Below are positions 1 to 13,500 of a stretch of DNA of 64,000 nucleotides, piece after piece. Under the pieces are notes generated by a model. That model ran no database searches. It saw nothing but the letters and a program-made list of their open reading frames with translations, and was not told the DNA's origin. Position 1 is the first letter of the stretch. Every line of letters begins with the position of its first letter. A program made the position numbers and the translations under genes. The DNA is from Talpa occidentalis (taxonomy: Eukaryota; Chordata; Mammalia; Eulipotyphla; Talpidae), in assembly GCF_014898055.3 (NCBI RefSeq), contig NW_023601212.1, positions 32,042,329-32,106,328 of the forward strand, read 5' to 3'.

Positions 1-420
1 TGAAGCGCAGGTACCCGAAGACCCCAGATCTAATTGAGAGCCGAGCGCCCTCCCCCTCCCCCCTCCCTCCCAGGCCGGAGCTGGGAGCACAGCAGGCGCA
101 AAGCACCACAGCCCGGCCTCCCCGAGACTCGAGACCTCGTCTCCTCACCTGGGCTGAGATCCAGCGGGCACCAGGGCTGCAGGCCACTCTCCAGGCCCTG
201 CAGCGCCATTACCGCCCAGGAACCGGCTCGCCTCGGCTGTGGTCAACTTTGAAAGCTCGCTCCCGCGCGCGCCCCGAGACGTTCCTGCGGACCAATCACA
301 GCGCGTGGAACGCCCCGGCGCCCAATCATCCCAGCAGCCAATCGGCAGGGGCGCCTGCCGCATGCGCAGAGGGTGGGGCGGGCGGAGGACTGTGGACTAA
401 TCCAGGGTTCTAGGGTCGAG
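1..420. promoter_or_regulatory. GC-rich promoter block with three CCAAT boxes (probably for the head-to-head neighbour)
   Basis: This is a CpG-rich block. It has CCAAT pentamers at 292-296, 322-326 and 338-342, all on the + strand, and an NRF1-like GCATGCGCA at 360-368. Tandem CCAAT boxes bind NF-Y and are typical of cell-cycle genes. In human the gene upstream and head to head with VPS26B is NCAPD3 (condensin II), which fits, but no NCAPD3 coding sequence is visible here. Assignment to that gene is inference from synteny. Confidence 0.55.
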
Positions 421-729
421 CTATTTGGTCTTTTCTTCAAAGTCGGGGTCAAGAACTAAGACAAAATCTAATAGCATCTTTCCCACGTCATTTTCTCTCA
501 AACAGGGGACAGTTTAAAGGGGACTCAGAACAAGAGACTTCCTGTAATTATCACCTTTGCCCCCTGTTAAGCGACATTTCGCGTGCGTGTCAAGGGCCAC
601 TTTACCCCGTCGGACAGCAGTCAAATGTTGCACGAATCTGAATGTGCACGGTAGCCTCACGTTCATAGAACTGAAGCAATAAAGAAAAGCAAAATGAAAA
701 AAAAATGCTTCGGGGGGGACATCTGCAGT

Positions 730-1347
730 TCTTTTAATTTTGCGGGGTGTCTGGGCCCGAAGGCCACTGGGAAGAGGCCGCAGCCGCCATGTCAACTAAG
801 GGCAAGGCTGGCGGCCCTTCTTCCACTGCGCGTGCGCACTGAGCACACCTCCTGGCGGCCTGGAGGGAAGCCCTTCAGAGGCAGAGGCGTGCGCATGCGC
901 CCGGCGGCCCCAGCGCGTGCGGGCTGGAGGCCGCCCCCAACTCCTCCGCTCCCCCTCTCCGCCCCCCACCCGCAGCCGCCTAGGCACCTCGGTGCGTTGC
1001 ACCGCAGGAGGCTTGGGCCGGCTCGTTTGCTGCTTAGCGCCGCACCCCACCCGGTGGGCGGCAGCGGCCACGCACGGTCAGGTTCTGCACTGCGGACCCC
1101 AGAATTGCATTGCGGGCCCTCGCCCCTCACTGCCGCCAGCTGCTGGGGCGCGCTCGGGACAGGCGAGCCGCGGGGCTTCGGTGCTCGGGGCGCCACAACC
1201 GGCCCTGCCCCCTCCCCAAGAAGCGCGCGTCGCCCCCGCCGGGCTGCGGAGCTGGGGTCCGCATCCCCCCCTCCGGCCTTCCCTTAGGGCAGCCCCCGCC
1301 CGGAGAGAGGAGCGGTCCTACCGAGACCGGCCCGGCCCGGCGGTGAG
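730..1347 (+). promoter_or_regulatory. VPS26B: VPS26B CpG-island promoter and 5' UTR region
   Basis: This very GC-rich stretch runs into the start codon and on to about 1870. It contains a palindromic NRF1 site GCGCATGCGC at 891-900, another NRF1-like element TGCGCGTGCGCA at 828-839, and a YY1-like GCCGCCAT at 784-791. No TATA box is evident. The transcription start cannot be fixed from sequence alone. Long open frames here are a by-product of GC richness. Confidence 0.65.
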
Positions 1348-1570
1348 ATGAGCTTCTTCGGCTTCGGGCAGAGCGTGGAGGTGGAAATCCTGCTCAACGA
1401 TGCGGAGAGTAGGAAGCGGGCCGAGCACAAGACGGAGGATGGGAAGAAGGAGAAATATTTTCTCTTCTACGATGGAGAAACCGTGTCGGGGAAGGTGAGC
1501 CTCGCGCTCAAAAACCCCAATAAGAGGCTAGAACACCAAGGCATCAAGATCGAGTTCATCGGGCAGATCG
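1348..1570 (+). CDS. VPS26B: VPS26B coding exon 1
   Basis: This exon encodes residues 1-74, with the first base of codon 75 at its end. The donor is GTGAGT at 1571. The first ATG is in a CpG island just after GCGGTGAG, and the frame reads straight into the conserved VPS26 N-terminus. Confidence 0.96.
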
Positions 1571-4500
1571 GTGAGTCGGGGCCTCCCTCCCCCAGCCGCG
1601 TCCGCCGGACCCGGGCGCCCAATTGGATCTGGAGGGAGCGGGGTGGCTCCCGGGCCAGCTCCTGTAGGCCTGTCTGAACCCCTTCCCCCCGCAATCTGAG
1701 GCCCGCCCGCCGGTGCCTTTCCCTGCGCGCCCGTCTTCCCAGCCAAAAGTGACAGCGCGCCGCGAGGGCGGCGAGCGAGGCGGCTGGGAGCGCCCCTGCC
1801 GCGCCTTGCGGTGTGCGCCCCGCGCCCCAGCCCCGGGGTACCCCAGTAGTCCCTTCGCCGAGCCGCTCAGCTTTACTAGTGCTTCGAGGATTTCGGAGTG
1901 AGATGCTCCTGCCATAGCCTGCAGGTGGGTTTGTTAGGGGGAAACCGCTCTTCCAGTACTGCCTTTGCCATTGCCCGGACACCCACAGCTGGCAGACCCA
2001 AGTTATGCGAGTCCTCTGTGCCTCCCTCAGTTGCATCCCCACCCACTCGCTTTTTCTTGTAGGTGTGATATGGGAGAGACGCTCACTAGTTTCCCATATC
2101 TCACCCTACCTTTGAACTGCCTGTCCTTACACATTTTGAGAAAAAAGCCCTGCAGCCTTCAACTTCTGTCTGTCCACCTCGCTTATATCCCTAAGATTTC
2201 TATATAAAAATGCTAGTTTTCTGTTGATTGTTTTTCTCCTTAAAGACAAAGAAATGATGCTTCTAAAACCAAAATTAAATGACCAGACTTTCTTGAAGCT
2301 TCAACAGTCTTTACATGTGGTTATTGGTAATTAGAACTAGACAGTGAAAGGCAGTAACAATGCAGAAGGCTGTGGGAGTTGCCAGTCAAGACGGGGTTGT
2401 TCCATTTCTAAGACTATTTGGAGGTTTTGTTCAAACTCTCAGGTACTTCTGAAATGAGCTTTCTTTGCCATTAGGTCGGGAGGAGATTCACAGGAAACAT
2501 ACATATGAGCTGAAAAAACCTCCAGCAGAGAGCCCCTACCCTGTACCACCCACTGCACAACATAACCCTATTTTTTTGGGAACTTCCTGGGAAAGCTGGG
2601 TCAACACTCTTTTCTCACACCCTGAGAGTCAGTGGAGCAACTTGTTTGCCCCCCCTTTACAGAGCCAGGAAATAATTTTAGCTCAGGTAGGAACCCTAGA
2701 AGGAGTCCGTTTCGCCTGTCTCTGCAGTCCACTGTTTTCTGAAGCCTTTGCCTCTGTACTTAAAAAGTTGCAGACTGAATGACCCTGTAGGAACCTTCCT
2801 ATTGTTTTATCCAAAAAATGTACAGTTTTTTTACATATGAGGGGGGACTGAAGAGTGAGTTTCATGCCTTCTGCTTTGCTGCTTTTAGCTTAGATAGGGT
2901 TTCTCAACAGCAATGGTGCTGACATTTTGGGTCTGATCATTCTTTTTTGCTGTAGGGTGTTTATCGGTGTCTGGGGCTTCTGCCCTTCAGAACACCAGAA
3001 GCGTCCTCTCCTCTTCGCTCTAGCTATAACCACAAAAATGTCTTGAGATTGCCATATGTTCTCTGGAGAGTAAATCACCCCTAACCACTGGGTAGGTAGT
3101 GTGAATCCAAAGCATTTTATGCTAAGTGTCCTCTTTGAGATAGTTGAGAAACCCTGACCTACTTAGAATTGGTAGTAGTTTAAAGTTATTGCACAGACTC
3201 TCTGCCTTCATAATAGAGGTATAGACAGGTATATTTATCTGTGTCTCTACTGTGGTGATATGTGATGGTGTGTGAAAGAGAACAAAATGCCCCCTGCCCC
3301 AGCAATAGGAAATGAAGTGTTTGGGGAAGCTGTGCACCTCTTTGCACCTCAGCTGTCTTGCCTATGAGGCCAGGGTAACAAAACCACCCTATGAGAATGT
3401 CAGGGGATCACACTTCGTTCAGAATATGGTGTATTTGTATCTCACACCTGAGACAATCTCTGTGGACAAACCCTGGGACACCAGAGTAAAGCGAGTGAGT
3501 GACTTTACTCAAGTTGTGGTCATGTGGTTTTCCCCTTCATTGCACTTTTTGACTATGCATGAATTAGGTGACACTTTGGTTAGTTTCTGAGGTCTGGCTG
3601 TGTGGGTCTCACTCTAAGTGGGTAAGAAAGTTGCTATTGTGCTCTGTCTGCTTTCTTTATTGGTTTCTGTTATAACTCAAAATTATTCTCCATATAATCT
3701 CTTGAATTTGGTTCTTTTTTTTCCTGAGAAATTCCATAAGTTGAAGAAAAGTGATCTGTGTTATTAATCTTTCTTAACCTTATGGTTAATTTCCTTTTCC
3801 TGTTGGTAAAAGTATATCTGTTCCACCTATGTAGTCTGTGGAGGGACAGTCTGGTATAAGATTTAGGGGCAAACAGACTGGGTTACTTCTTTAGATACAG
3901 TGCAGTTTATAATGTACAGACTTTGCTAAGGTCTTGTGAGGACCAGAGATGATATATATGAAGTGCAGGGCTTAGCACACATTGTAGGGGCTTAGGAAAA
4001 TCTAGTTAAGATGATCAATATTTTCCCTTTGCATGTTCAACTTGATTCCTCAAGAAATTTCTGGGGTCTAGACCTTTAATACATGCCTGGTTTCCAGCTG
4101 CCTGCTAGACATCTCCACCTGTATGCTCCCGGTTCTCTCAAAGATACATTCAAAACAGAAATCCTTTCTCTTTCTGCTCCAGCCCCAGCCCCAGCTCTTC
4201 TGCTTCTCTGATTTTCTCCATTTAGGCCTATGTCAGCCTCACAGATCTGTGGTTCATCTTAGATTCTTTCTTCCTTCTCCCATACCATCTACCTGGCTTC
4301 TAAATCTTGGTCCAAAAATATATATATATATCTTAAATTTGTGCTTCTTCTCCATTTTGAATGCAATTTACAGTCTTTATTAGTTCTATTTGTGGTAGTC
4401 TCCAATTGGTCTTCCTGCCTTTGTTTTCTTCTTTTAGATCAATTTTTGTAAGGTTGAACTTCCTAAAAGTCAGTTCTAACATTGTTAGTTTCTTATTTAA

Positions 4501-7500
4501 AACTTTTTCATTGACATCCTACTGGTTAGAGGGAAAAAGTACATCTGAATCTTTCCTGAGCTGGTCCCTGCCTTTCTCTCCAGCCTCACCTCTCCTTTAC
4601 CTGCCCCCTCACCACTTGTAGTTTCCTCAAACTGTCATGTTCCTTCTAGAATCTTGGCATCTTCCTTTTGTATGTGAACAATTTTCTGCAAGGTATGACT
4701 TTCCACCCAAGCTCCTACTCACTCTTCAAGCACAATAAACTCGACATCCATCAGAAAGCCTTCCCTGACCTCCCTGACTGATGTAGGACTACTTCCACAG
4801 GCCTCGTTGCCAGGGTATGATAAGCTTATGACTTTTCAAGCAGGGTATGATAAGCTTATGACTTTATTTGCTTTACTTGTTTGTCTCCCTTCAAACCCTA
4901 TGAGTCAGGTGGCTAGCCTCTACTCTCAGTGACTAGCACATACTAGGTGCTCAGTAAATATTTGCTAACTGGATACATTGATTAGACCTAAGAAGTTACA
5001 AGGGCTAGTCTCCGGATTATTTTTTCCATCTCCCTCTCAATACATCTCCCTCTCAATACTCCCTTGAAAGCAAGGGAGACTACAGGTTTGCTTTGCTGGT
5101 TACCTCCAAGAAGCTCAGCTTCTTGTAGCAGAGGCATGGATAAGCTAGGTGCAGGCCTAGCTCATGCTTGTAGCAAAGGCATAGATGAGCTAGGTGCAGG
5201 CCGCACTCAAAGCTCCTGAGAACGAACTTGACTCAGGATTGACATTGCCACCTTGCACAGCATCTCACTGAGAAAACTGGGCCAAGGATAAACTGGATGT
5301 GGGTTTAATGTGGGCCCATGCATCTTTCATCACATAGTCTTATGCCAAATTGATGCTGATTTCTTCATATATAAGAAATAACAAAGTTGACACATGACAT
5401 CCTTTTAGGCCTGCACACCTGCTCAGGTGTTTGAATGTTACCCCCTGAGTGTATAATCAGATCTTACTTACCTGCTCTATACAAGTTGCCCTTGTCTAAA
5501 GTAAGTTTTTGAGCTGCTCTGGGAATGTTCTGCACCTAGTGTATATTTTTTGATGACTTAGTCTATATTCTAATAGGGCCAACAAGTGTGTGGGAGGGCA
5601 TCTCCTTGTCACTGTAGCAGTTCATGGCCACATCTTTTAGAAGAATGCAATGTGATATAAAAGGGACACTGAAGGAAATTCTGGAGAGACCATTTCTCAG
5701 TTGGAATCATTTGGGGAATACTAATGGATGATGGAAGGCAGAGCCAGGCCACCTTGGAGACCAATGGGGTAGAATAAACCAAAAGTAACTGGAAGGCCAA
5801 ACTTGCAGAGGCAGACAGACTCAAACACCCTCGTACTCCAAGGCCAAGTAGATATTATCTTTGAATTCTTAAAAGTAATGCTACTGAAGTATCTGAATTT
5901 ATCAGCATTGATCAAGCCTGTCCTTCTAAAAACTCTTGAGAATTTCTGTATTTTAATTTATTAACCCATGGAATACTAAGTAAAAAGCAAATGAAGATTA
6001 AATGGATTGATCCTGACCTATTAATAAGTAGTTGTAGGATTCAGGGCAGAGCTGCGTCTGGGTGTGGGCAGCCTAGAGGCATCACAGCACCAGCAGATTT
6101 ATAGGGCTGGGAGGTCTGAGCGGATGGGGCGAGCTTAAATTTCAGGAGCATAAATCCCAGCACACAGTGGCTGGGAAAACCAGGATGAAAAAGAGGCTCT
6201 TTGGAGGTCCTTTTGCCCTGACTGACTTTTGTGCTTTTAAGACTGAAGCCTGGACTAAACATGGTCCTAGCCTAGCAGCAAGTCTCAGGGTGTCTTTCAC
6301 AAGATGGCCCTGTGATACAACGCTGGTTCAGTTTCCTTCCAAAATGGCAAATTCACTCCTTGGCCGTTGGTGGCAAGTTTCACCATGAAAACTTCCTGAT
6401 AGAATGACAAGATGTCATTTCCTCCTATTGGACGAAAAGGAGGAGGCAAAAGACAGCGGAATTACCTTTACCAAAGACTCAGTCAGTTCATATCTAATCT
6501 GAAATGACTGGCCCCTGAGGACTCTGGAAGTTGGGGAGAAGTAGAATTGATTTATGTCTGCATGTTGGGACAGAGTAAAGGCAGTTTATAAATCTTTAGG
6601 GCCCAGACCTCTTGCCAGAACAGCTTGGGTCTTCTACTTTAATTTATGCAAAAGGAAACCAAGCTTCAGGCAAATGGTCAAGGATGACTTCTTTCTGCCC
6701 CTTTGCCACACAGTGTTTGCAGGAGCTCTGCAAGTGCCTTATGAGCTCTCGACTACAAAGTCTGGTGCAGCTGCTGCTAGACTACACCCTGGCTGCTTCT
6801 CTGTGATGTTTGATGTAGGAACTGGTGTTACCCTGCAGCCTGGAGGAGCACCACGGAGAATGTGATACTGTGCAGGGAAGGCCCTCTCCTGCCAGATGTT
6901 CTGGCTGCAGCCAGGTTTCCCCACTCGGTCAGGCACACTATTGCCGGGATGCTGGGATGCTGGCAGTCTGAGTGAACTCTGAAATGTGCTCCCCTATCCT
7001 TCTGTTTTGTTGTTCATGTTGCCTTTGAGCTGTGTGATCACATTTGTGTATTTTTCCATCTTTCTGTTCCAATCTTCTTGACTGGGATTGCCTGCTGAAA
7101 GTTTCTGGAAACTGGGGCCTTGCTCTGCCTGCTTCTGTCGCGTGAAATTATGGCCAGAATCCAGTGCTTGGGTAGGTTCCCAGTTAAGGGATCAATTCCC
7201 AGGTAGGATCCAGAGCCATTAATAAGATTTCTGGGGGTAGCTAGCAACCAGCAGGAGTAGGGAAGGAGCCCTTGTCTGGGGCTGGCCTGGGGCTCTGTCC
7301 TCCCTGCTCCGTGCACTTCCTTTCCTTGGAGGGCACAATAACTGGATTTTGAGAGGAGCAATGGGTTGTGCACCTTTCCCCATCCTTCTACCCCCAATTT
7401 GAAACTGTCTTCTCTCATTTGGTGGTTTTGTAGATTACTTCTTACCCAGAGTGCTGCCTGCTTCTGAAACCATTTGTGTTGGGAAGAGAAAGTGGATTGT

Positions 7501-10500
7501 CTCTAATATAAGGTGGATCAAACTAACTGCAGAAGAAATGGGCAACAGACTTTTCCATAGAGTAGAATATGTTGTAAACTCACACAGAAATGGCAGCACT
7601 CCTCCGGGAGTACCCACACTACAGCCACCTCCTCTAGTTGGCTGGACTAAGGACAGAGCCCGCTTGCTTTAAAATGCGTCCCATCTGCACCAGAAAGGTT
7701 GTCTGTGGGAGAGTCCCATCCAGGGCAGCAGGTGATTGACTGTATACTCTGACCAAATGCACGTGTAGGAACCTTGGTCTCCATTCTGGCATGGTTCAAC
7801 CCTAGGGCAAGACTGGATTCTTTCAGCTCTCAGGAGGCAAGAGATCTGGTTTGTGGGTCCAAGAAGGCTTTGGTTCTAATTGGGGTTCAGACCTTGTGCT
7901 GTCTCAGGTGGGCTCAGAGCATATCAGCTCAGTCCTGCTGCTCAGGATACTCCCAAGAGAGTGCTTGCTGTGCTCCGGAGAGATGGGAGTAGGCCGACCG
8001 GGTGGTTGTCCCAGACACTCCTCTCTGTGGACCTGTCTTGTCCCTGAGCAGCTGATGGCAGAAGTGGCAAGTGCACACTCTGCCCTATTCCCTCTGGTCT
8101 GCCTACTGCTGGTTGCAGCCTCTTATAGGACTGGAGCCCAGAAATGCCCAAAGAGTGATACCCAGACTGGAATGTGGTCAGTAGCAGGGGTCCTCACTGT
8201 CCAGCCATTTCTGGGGGTGTGGAAGCTGGGGACATAGGCCTTATCACTGAAGACCATACAGTGAACAAAAGTTAGCATCTAAATAGCAGAGTGCAAGATG
8301 GTGGCATGAACTTATACTAAAGAAATTTCAGAACTGTTTGCACAGAGGAGGATGGACTTCAAGCAAGGCTTCTCAAAGTGTGGTTGCTGGACCTGCAGAA
8401 TAGCACCCCCTGTGAGCTTGTTAGCAGTGTAAATTCTCTGGCTCTACCTCATATCCCCTAGAAACACTAGGAGTAGGGCTGGAGTAAAGCTTTGTGCTTT
8501 AACAAAGCTTGCAAATGATTTGGATACACACCAATTTGAGACCCACTGATCTATATGGGGGAAATAGCATCAACACTGCAGATTGGCTGTAGGATTCCTT
8601 TTGAGAGCTAGTAGCAGTGGCCAGCTTATGTTGTGAGTGTCTGCTGTCTCTTTGGTACTATTCTAAATCCTTTACCTGCATTATCTCCTCTGATTCTCAA
8701 ACCTCATGAAGTGATTATCACCCCCACTTTACCAGGTCATAGAACTAGGCACAGTCCAGCAGGAGGCCTGCTCTAGCCTCAAGCTTTGCCTCCAACCCTG
8801 TGACTCTAACTCCACCAGTCATTTAACGACCAGGCTTCAGTTTCTTATCTTTTCAGTGGTTGCTCAGGCCTGTCCTAGCTGTCTCCCAAGATTATTGTAA
8901 GACTGATATGATTAGATAACTATGAGAGTGCTTTCAAAAGTTAGAAATGTTAAAAAACTGTTAAAGAAATGTGGTTTTTTTTTTTTAAGATTTTGTTTAT
9001 TTATTTTTGTGTAGAAGAACTGGAGTGTAGGCCAGAGGTGCAGGAGGTGAGAGGATTCACCAGAGACAGAGTGGGTAGCAGAGCAGTCAGATTTACTGAA
9101 ATACACTGCTGAGGGGAGCAGTGGGGGAGATAGGAGAGGTCTGCTGCGCTTTATGTGGGTTAGTTCCCTGGCTAGGAATTGAGCTCAGGCTATCAAGGGG
9201 AACCCTCACAGTGATTGCTCTAAGACTTAACCACTAGGCCACCAGGGAGGCCCAAGAAAGGTGGTTTTGATAGCTGTTCCCCAGATGTGCCCCTAACAGA
9301 GGTTCTGCCCTGATGTCCTGGAGCAGGATCATACTGGGTTCTTATGCTTTTTAATGCTCTCTGTACAAAATGGAAGTTTGGAAAGGAGGGCGGGAGGGAG
9401 ACCAGCTTGTGGCAGATGTGGTAAAGGAGTGGGGTCATGACAAGGGGAGTCAGAAACAGGGCTGGCAGAGGTCTGTTTCAGAGGGAGGTCTTTTGAAAGC
9501 AGGATTTCTGCAGCCTGGCGCGCCCTGGCTCAGGGTCTGATGGGAGACCAATGCTCTCTTTCCAGAGCTCTACTATGACCGTGGGAACCACCATGAGTTT
9601 GTGTCCCTGGTGAAGGACTTGGCCCGGCCTGGAGAAATTACCCAGTCGCAGGCCTTCGACTTTGAATTCACGCACGTGGAGAAGCCGTATGAATCCTACA
9701 CGGGGCAGAATGTGAAGCTCCGGTAAGTATGGCCTGCCCCGTCCCCACCTTGCTCTGCCCAAGGCTCTTGACCTAGGTATGGAGAAGGGAGAGTGCTGAG
9801 AACCGTGGTGTGCTGGCGAAAGTTTAACAATGGGCTCAAAAGGAAAAACCCCTGGTTTGTAGCATTTGTTAATTTTTATAGTGTAGGTATTCCCACCATG
9901 GTCAGTTTCCAGCTCCCACCCTGGTGTCCCCTGATACAGGGTTGGGGAACGAGGCACATGGCCACTTTCATGTAGCATAACTGGCATGCAGAGACACCAG
10001 ATATAAATTCACCCAAGAACAAAGAAAACTGTAGAATGTAGCATTTCCACCACTAGAAAGCCATGATTTTTCAGTACATATTATGTTACCTTTAAAAATA
10101 TATTACATTTTTAATGCAATTCACTTAATTGTAAGTGTATATAATTTAATTTTAAATAATTGTTGTATTTAACACCCAGTTCATAAAATTCCCAACAATT
10201 TCATAGCTGGCTTTTGTACATTGATAGGAGCCAGCCCAGGCCCCACGTATTTGAATCAGGACATCATGGTCTAGGTTTACCCCACAACAGGAGGGCGATC
10301 CTGTGTCACTCAACTTTCTCATTTGAAAAGTGGGTAACAGATTTGGATTTTCATTCCCAATCTTTAGCATGATATACTGGGTTTTTATGCTTTTTAATGC
10401 TCTCTATACAAAATGGAAGTTTGGAAAGGGGGGCAGGAAGTTATATAAAACATAACCCAGTGTGACAAGGTCTTTAAAAACACATTTAAGCACATGGATT

Positions 10501-13500
10501 GTTCTTACTGCTCCATCTTGGAAATTTGGAGGGTAAGGACTGATTCCAAGACCTCTGAAATAAAATAAAAATCCACAGTAGCCATAGATTCTTGGATGTG
10601 CCGTGAAATTGTTAGGTTACTGGGACAAAGAAGACTTGTTAGGCTCTGAACACCTAGTTCCAGATCTTGACACTGTCACAGATAGTCAGCTAGATTCCTC
10701 CCCTGGAGCCTGGGTGTAGGATGGGGCAGATTGTAGCAAGAGCTTTCCTCTCTTTTTTTTCTCCCTCGTCCTGTCTTCCACTACAAGAGTAATTGTAGGC
10801 TCTTCTTTACAGAGGGGTCTAAATAGCAACCATATTCCACTAAAGACAGTGTCTTATCACTACACTCAGAGAAAACTCCTGGCAAGGGTGAGTCTTAGCT
10901 GGTCATCATCAAGCTTGGCTAGGGGAGTTATTGTTAATTAATTTTATTTTTTGCAATACATTTCTCCTAAATGTTTTTATAGCAGAAAGGTGTTGTAAAC
11001 AGTATGGTAGTTCCTCAAAAGAATTAAAATAGAATCACCATGTGATCCAGCAATTCTGCTTCTGAGTACAGACCCAGAAGAAGTGAAAGCAAGGACACAA
11101 GCAGATTCATACCAGCATTAGTCACAGTAGCCAAAAGGTAGATGATATCTGAATGTCTATCAACAGATACATGGATTAACAAATTGTGTATACACATAAT
11201 GGACTGTTATTCAGTCCTGGAAAGGAAGAAAGATCTGTCATATACTACATTATGGAGAATCATGAACAACATTATGCTAAGTGAAATGAGCCAGTCGTGA
11301 AAAGACAAATATTATGAGATTCCATTTATATGAGGCACTTGTCAAAATCAGAGACTGGAAGTAGAAAGGTGGTTACCAGAGATTATGGGAAAGAGAAATG
11401 GGGCCTATTGGGGACAAAGTTTAAGTTGGGAAAGTTGAAGAAGTTCTAGGGATGGATGATGGCAACTGCGCCATGACACTGACAGTGCTAATGCCTCTGA
11501 ACTACACACCTAAGTGATTACAATGGTAAGTCATGTGTTACATACTGTAGGGGATGGAAAACACCTCTTCCTCTACCCAATTTAGGTTTATTAACTGGGC
11601 CATTCTCATTTGACTGATGAAAGGCAGATTGGCAAGAGAAAAAGTTTATTCGTATGTGCATTGTATAGACTGCTGGGTCTCCAAGATCATTAACACACAC
11701 CGGTGCTTAGAACTTACATAGAGCTTGGTTGATTAGAACCTGGGATTTATACAGCATCTTAGTGGAAGAAGAGTCATCTTACAGAGAAGTGACAAGACAA
11801 AGGAAAGACACTGAGCTTATAGGAAATCAGATTGTGGGAAGGTATATAGGAAACATGGGTGATGAGAGCTGTTTTAGATAGTCTGTTAGGTGCTTCCTCC
11901 TGGAGTCTCTGGCTTGACAGGAGTCTTGAGCTTTCTCTGGTTATTAAGAAGAACATGTCCTTCCTGGTAAGAGAGGGGACTGCAGAGAGTTTTTCTTGTG
12001 AATGTCTACTCTGTTACTTTCAGCTCAGTATAATCCTTACACCAGAGTGGCGTATTTGGGGATAACTATATTTAACAATGAAAAAAAAAGGAAGGTGATG
12101 CTGTCCACATTAATTGCACTTCAGGATTCATGTTGAGGGATGAGTAAAAGAAGGGAAAATTAGATAAGGGCAACTAAGAGAAAATGTAAATTCCAGATTA
12201 AGGGCTTGTATCTTTTATTATGTGGGCAGAGGGAAGACATGGAAAGATCATTTTGGGCTCCATTTTGTTTTCAGGTAGGGGATTGTTCTTAAGTTCACCT
12301 GTAGTATTTAATGGGTGGGTAGAGTATGGAGACAAAGCTATCGGAAGGCTCGGGTGAGGTCCTGAGTGTTTTGATTTTAATGGACATAATGGGAACACGC
12401 AGAAACTTGAGGATTTTAACAGACACCAACAGAATTTACCAATGACAGGGGATGCAGACAGAGGAAATCAAGAGGGAGAGATGATTTATCCCGTTCTAGT
12501 GAGGAGTTTGAAGCACCAGCAGAATGGAGAGGTATAAAATTGACCAGACAGTTGTCCTCACTTCAGCAGCCCCTCCCCAGGGATCCTAGGTTAGCCTGAC
12601 TTACCCTCTTCAGACAAACCAGGTCTTTCCCTGCCTCTGTTGTTTTACATACAAGGTTTACACTGAATTCCTGAATGCTTTCCCCACCGCACTGATTCCT
12701 GTATCTGAGTTAGTACTTCCCATGTGTTCTAATTTTTCTGTTTATTCGCCTATCTTCCCCAGTGGGCCGTGAGTTCCCCATGAGATGAGTCTTCCTCAGC
12801 CTATGCTTAGCAATTAATGTTTGCTGAATGAATCACTGACTTAATGTCTCCATTCCCTGCCCCTCTCTTAACTGTGAGGGACTCAAAAAGTACTTATTAA
12901 TTCAGTATTTTTCAATGAGTAGATATGCAGATAGACATGCAGATAGACTCCCTGTGCCTAAAGAGCAGGAGCTACTTCAAGAAATGAAACCTGTGCACAA
13001 ATACATGACAGATAGTGGGGAGGGCCATAAAAGGCATACAAATAATATGCTATTGGGGTCTAAAGCAGAATAATCACTTTTATTTAGAGCAGCATTCTTA
13101 AGCTAGGGGTGGAATCATGGTGGGATTGGGGGAAAGAGTCTTTGTGCTCTCTAGAATTGTAATTGCTGAACTGTGTGGTTAAATTCACATATGTATTTTT
13201 CTGGGAGGTGGGTGTACAGGTCTAAATTCTTGAAGGAATACCAACCTCCACAGTGGTTCTGAGCCCTGTAAAGGTTCTCTCGGGTGGGTTGCATTGGTGG
13301 GCGTGGAGACTGGAGTGTTTGTTTACAACATGTCCACCTTCTGCAGGTATTTCCTTCGAGCCACCATTAGCCGCCGCCTCAACGACGTCGTCAAAGAAAT
13401 GGACATTGTGGTCCATACACTCAGCACGTACCCAGAGCTGAATTCCTCCATTAAGATGGAGGTGGGCATTGAGGACTGTTTGCACATTGAATTTGAGTAC

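Larger units (their letters stand above)
1571..9565 (+). other. VPS26B: VPS26B intron 1 (8 kb): contents
   Basis: The first 300 bp are still CpG island. Beyond that lie a MER20-like element (2895-3157), an L2-like stretch (about 4100-4980), three small tandem duplications (4811-5202), a MER5A-like element (8365-8550), a MIR-like piece (about 8620-8790) and one SINE (8974-9253). The rest (5.2-8.3 kb) shows no gene or repeat that I recognise. Confidence 0.7.
9723..13346 (+). other. VPS26B: VPS26B intron 2 (3.6 kb): contents
   Basis: It holds the right copy of a 67-bp repeat (10374-10440), an old L1 3' piece (about 10980-11530) and an L2-like tail (about 12590-12840, ending TTTGCTGAATGAATCA). 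I recognise nothing else. Confidence 0.65.

Noticed and set aside
1..420. NCAPD3 coding exon 1 on the minus strand
   Set aside because: Expected from human synteny, but no frame here matches the recalled NCAPD3 N-terminus. It must lie left of the window.
694..1351. Long open frames (197 and 144 codons) in the VPS26B CpG island
   Set aside because: Proline/arginine/alanine-rich, overlapping on both strands, as expected from GC-rich DNA without stop codons. No domain seen.
4811..5202. CRISPR-like spaced repeats
   Set aside because: Only two copies of each unit, no constant spacer length, and a mammalian genome.
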